DNA from: Ovis canadensis
Taxonomy: Eukaryota > Chordata > Mammalia > Artiodactyla > Bovidae
Assembly: GCF_042477335.2 (NCBI RefSeq)
Contig: NC_091247.1
Coordinates: forward strand, 6,780,501-6,844,500
Direction: 5' to 3'
Length of the DNA: 64,000 bases
Of the stretch, positions 61,449 to 64,000 are shown in pieces. Under the pieces are notes generated by a model. The model was not told the DNA's origin. It saw nothing but the letters and a program-made list of their open reading frames with translations, and did not search any database. A program made the translations under genes and the position numbers. The number at the start of each line of letters is the position of its first letter. The stretch's first letter is position 1.

Positions 61449-61995
61449 TATCCCTAACAAGAGTTTTTGTGGGGATTAAAAGAGTTACCATATGTAAAGT
61501 TCTTAAGAGTGTCTGGGACATAGTAAGTGCTGAATCACATTAACCATTAGTGTATTTATTTGGAGTCAGCTGGGTCTAGGTTTGATTCCCAGACTTGCCA
61601 TATGTTAGCCATGCCACCTACTGGCAAATTCCCTAACCTCTCCAAACCTCATGTTTGCATCTGCCAAGTGGAGACTTTCAGAGGATTAAGGGTGGGTGCC
61701 CTAAATCTTGCTCCTAAACAACAGCATGTCGGACACTTACTTTCCCCCCAAGAGCTAGTGCCCTCCCACTGGGAGGCTGCCCTGAATGCGCCTGAGAAGT
61801 CTTTATCATCAGCGGCTGGCACATGGTAGGTGTTCAATAAATATGGAGCAAATATTTGTCTGATCTAATGAATGGAACTTGGGTCCCAGTGGGGAGGTAG
61901 TCCCAATTCTCTGTCCACCCAAACACGTGACAACTTCTGTGCACTGTAGACTGGGTAAACCGTGTTAAGCTTCCCGACTCCCATGACCCTCCTAT

Positions 61996-62205
61996 GTGTG
62001 CGTGCACACCCAGTTGTGTCCAACTCTTTTTCGACCCCATGGACTGTAGCCCTCCAGGCTCCTCTGTCCACAGGACTTTTCAGGCAACAATACTGGAGTG
62101 GGTTGCCATTTCCTTCTCTAGGGGATCTTCCTGACCCCAGCGATTGAACCCGTCTCCCATGTCTCCTGCATTGGCAGGCGGATTTTTTTTTAAACCACTG
62201 AGACC
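61996..62205 (-). mobile_element. Bov-tA SINE
   Basis: CACCCAGTTGTGTCCAACTC to AAACCACTGAGACCCTCC. Confidence 0.9.
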
Positions 62206-62232
62206 CTCCTATCTGCAGAAACAAATTTACTG

Positions 62233-62362
62233 GTTTTTATTTTTTTTTTTTATGTTTTGGCCACACCGAACAGCACGCGGGATCTTTGCTCCCCAACCAG
62301 GGATTGAACCTGCTCCCCCTTTGCAGTGGAAGCACAGTATCTTAACTGCCAGAGAAGTCCCA
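62233..62362 (-). mobile_element. CHR-type SINE
   Basis: CAACCAGGGATTGAACCTGC and AACTGCCAGAGAAGTCCCAC. Confidence 0.9.
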
Positions 62363-62679
62363 CTCTTCTTCTTCTTCTTTTTTTTTTTTTAATTAAGGGC
62401 CAGAACATGTGCCAGAGACACCCCCTCCCAAAGAGAAAGCTTCAGTAAGGTGCTCAAGGCCAGAGGACCGTGAGCATCGTCTTCCGGTAGGAGAGGCAGT
62501 AAAGAGGAGCTTGGGCTGGAGCCCCGTCTGCCGAGCTTGCTTGGAAGGGAAGGGGCGGCTGGACTGGACTGAAGGGGCCGGGGGCTGGTGATCCCAATCC
62601 CCTCTCCAAGTGAGGCTACCACCCTCCCTCTCCCTTGGGCCCGCAAATGCAGAGGAGACTTGATCTCGGTCCTAAAGTC

Positions 62680-62830
62680 TCCAGAGCCCAGCAGCCTGGG
62701 TTGGGATCCCACCTCCTCCACTTTGCAGCCTTGTGACCTTGAGCTTGCCGCTGCTCCTCTCTGGGCCTGTTTCCTCCTGAAGAGGGCACGTGCTGGTCCC
62801 CTCAGCAATGTGACAAATGGCCAGAGAGCT
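62680..62830 (+). repeat. MIR SINE
   Basis: TTGGGATCCCACCTCCTCCA, TTGTGACCTTGAGCTTGCCG. Confidence 0.7.
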
Positions 62831-63719
62831 CTGACTGCCCAGGGCTCTGCCCACTCCACCCTGAGCCCCTGGGGACCACGCAGGCGAGTCCTCTTTCAGT
62901 GTTTTAATGTTAAGGGGACTGACACCCTCTTCCCCCCACTCAGCATCCTAGCTCCTCACTTCCAGAACAAGAAAGCCTGGCATGGCTGGGAAAACCCAGT
63001 CTTTCCACGTATCTTCAAAGGTTTTCTATGAGACACTCTTCAAGGAAGCACGGGGTGGGGGTGCAAACCGAGGGGACCGACCCCCCTAGCCAAAGGCCCT
63101 GCGTGAGGCCCCCTCTTCTGCGTCAAGGCTGGGCTGGCCCAGCCTGACAGCACCGCCCTGCCCTTTTGCCTTCTCTCTGCTCTCCATTCCGCCTCCATCT
63201 AGCGGTACCAAACCATCTCCCCCGTGGCCCCATCTTCCTAACCTCCCCTGCTGGGAACGGTCGCTGCGGGTGGGTGGGGGGCCTGGGAGCCCAAGCACCG
63301 ACAACTGGGAGCTCTGATGGCTCAGCTCTGTGGCTCACTTCACAGGACCCCCGAGAAGGCCCAGAGGGCACAGCAGAGCACCCCGAGGCTGCGGCGGCCT
63401 GGGGGTGGGGCAAGCGGCTGACCCGCCACCGGGGCTGAGGACCATCTTGCGGTTGACGCTGATCTGATGCCAAACTGCGAGAGGCCCCAGTGAAATCCTT
63501 GTATTTCACAACCCCTACCCGCCCCGTGGGTTAAGAGCCCCCGTCCGAATCCATGCGTCAAAAAGCCTCCAATCCCTACATTTCCTTTGCCCTATTTCCT
63601 GCCCCCCTCCCCCTATTTTGGCATTTCTCGGCACGGCCCAAAACTCCTCGTCTTAGGGGAAGCTCTGACTCAGAACTTTAAAAAAATCTTACGCACAAAC
63701 TTAAGAAAACAAACTTTGG

Positions 63720-64000
63720 GGGCGAGGCGGGAAGAGTCCCCTGGCTCTCGCAGGGGGCGTGGAAGGGCTGGGCCTTCCGAGAGGGAGCCTTCCCTCGGGG
63801 GACCCCACCCGCAGGAGCCCAGCATCCCGGGGCCACTGGCCCATCCGGGCGGGGCGCTGGCCCGCAGGCGGGGACCGGAGTTGGGGGGGTAGGGTGGGGA
63901 GGGAAGGTCGCTTTTCCGCCCCCGCGGGTCTGGGGTCGGCCACGGAACCCAGGGGGTGCCCGCCCGGGCGCGCCCGCCGCCGCCCGTCCCTCCCCGCCAT
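63720..64000. other. CpG island at the right edge, probably near PRRX2 exon 1
   Basis: Very GC-rich with many CpG pairs and no SINEs. Reading the - strand, no frame matches the known PRRX2 N-terminus, so this is more likely the start of intron 1 than exon 1 itself. Confidence 0.6.

Noticed and set aside
63701-64000. 99-codon - strand frame as PRRX2 exon 1
   Set aside because: No match to the known PRRX2 N-terminus (MDSAAAAFALDK by recall) or its acidic/Gly-rich end; it is GC-driven.

Overview
The window is ruminant (pecoran) nuclear DNA. This rests on dense BovB LINEs and on Bov-tA/Bov-A2 and CHR-type SINEs in every intergenic and intronic stretch, families that occur together only in ruminants. 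I cannot tell cattle from sheep, goat or another bovid from this sequence alone. Older mammalian layers (L1, L2, MIR, MER20, LTR fragments) lie beneath. The two genes and their arrangement match the PRRX2-PTGES interval known from human 9q34.

Two protein-coding genes are present, tail to tail. PTGES (microsomal prostaglandin E synthase-1) is complete on the + strand: coding exons 21072-21200, 24048-24130 and 31919-32168 join in frame to 153 codons. It starts in a CpG-rich, GC-box promoter region and ends near a polyadenylation signal at 32526. PRRX2 (paired-related homeobox 2) is on the - strand: its three 3' coding exons lie at 45988-46175, 44981-45159 and 43553-43688. Its first exon is not visible; intron 1 runs out of the right edge, where a CpG island suggests exon 1 is close. 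About 10.7 kb separates the two 3' ends, and two strong CTCF-like motifs in divergent orientation lie there.

Region by region: 1-3823 is a BovB element split by a processed CBX1 (HP1-beta) pseudogene with a 13-bp target-site duplication. 3824-20800 is repeat-rich intergenic DNA upstream of PTGES, with an old L1 interrupted by LTR-like sequence that itself contains a BovB, and a split LTR-like element. 20840-32550 is PTGES. 32550-43200 is the intergenic tail-to-tail interval. 43205-64000 is the 3' part of PRRX2 and its long intron 1, which holds a repeat-poor AT-rich block with homeodomain core sites at 52030-52620 and a diverged local duplication at 58124/60371.

The two genes do not form a pathway. 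PTGES is an inducible enzyme of prostaglandin E2 synthesis and PRRX2 is a mesenchymal transcription factor. I saw no undescribed gene system. The points most worth a second look are the apparent GC-AG intron in PTGES, the CBX1 retrocopy, a possible BovB/Bov-tA chimeric insertion, the CTCF-like pair, the enhancer-like block and the unexplained local duplications. Family names for SINEs, L1s and old repeats come from recalled consensus sequences, and edges are approximate unless a target-site duplication fixes them.
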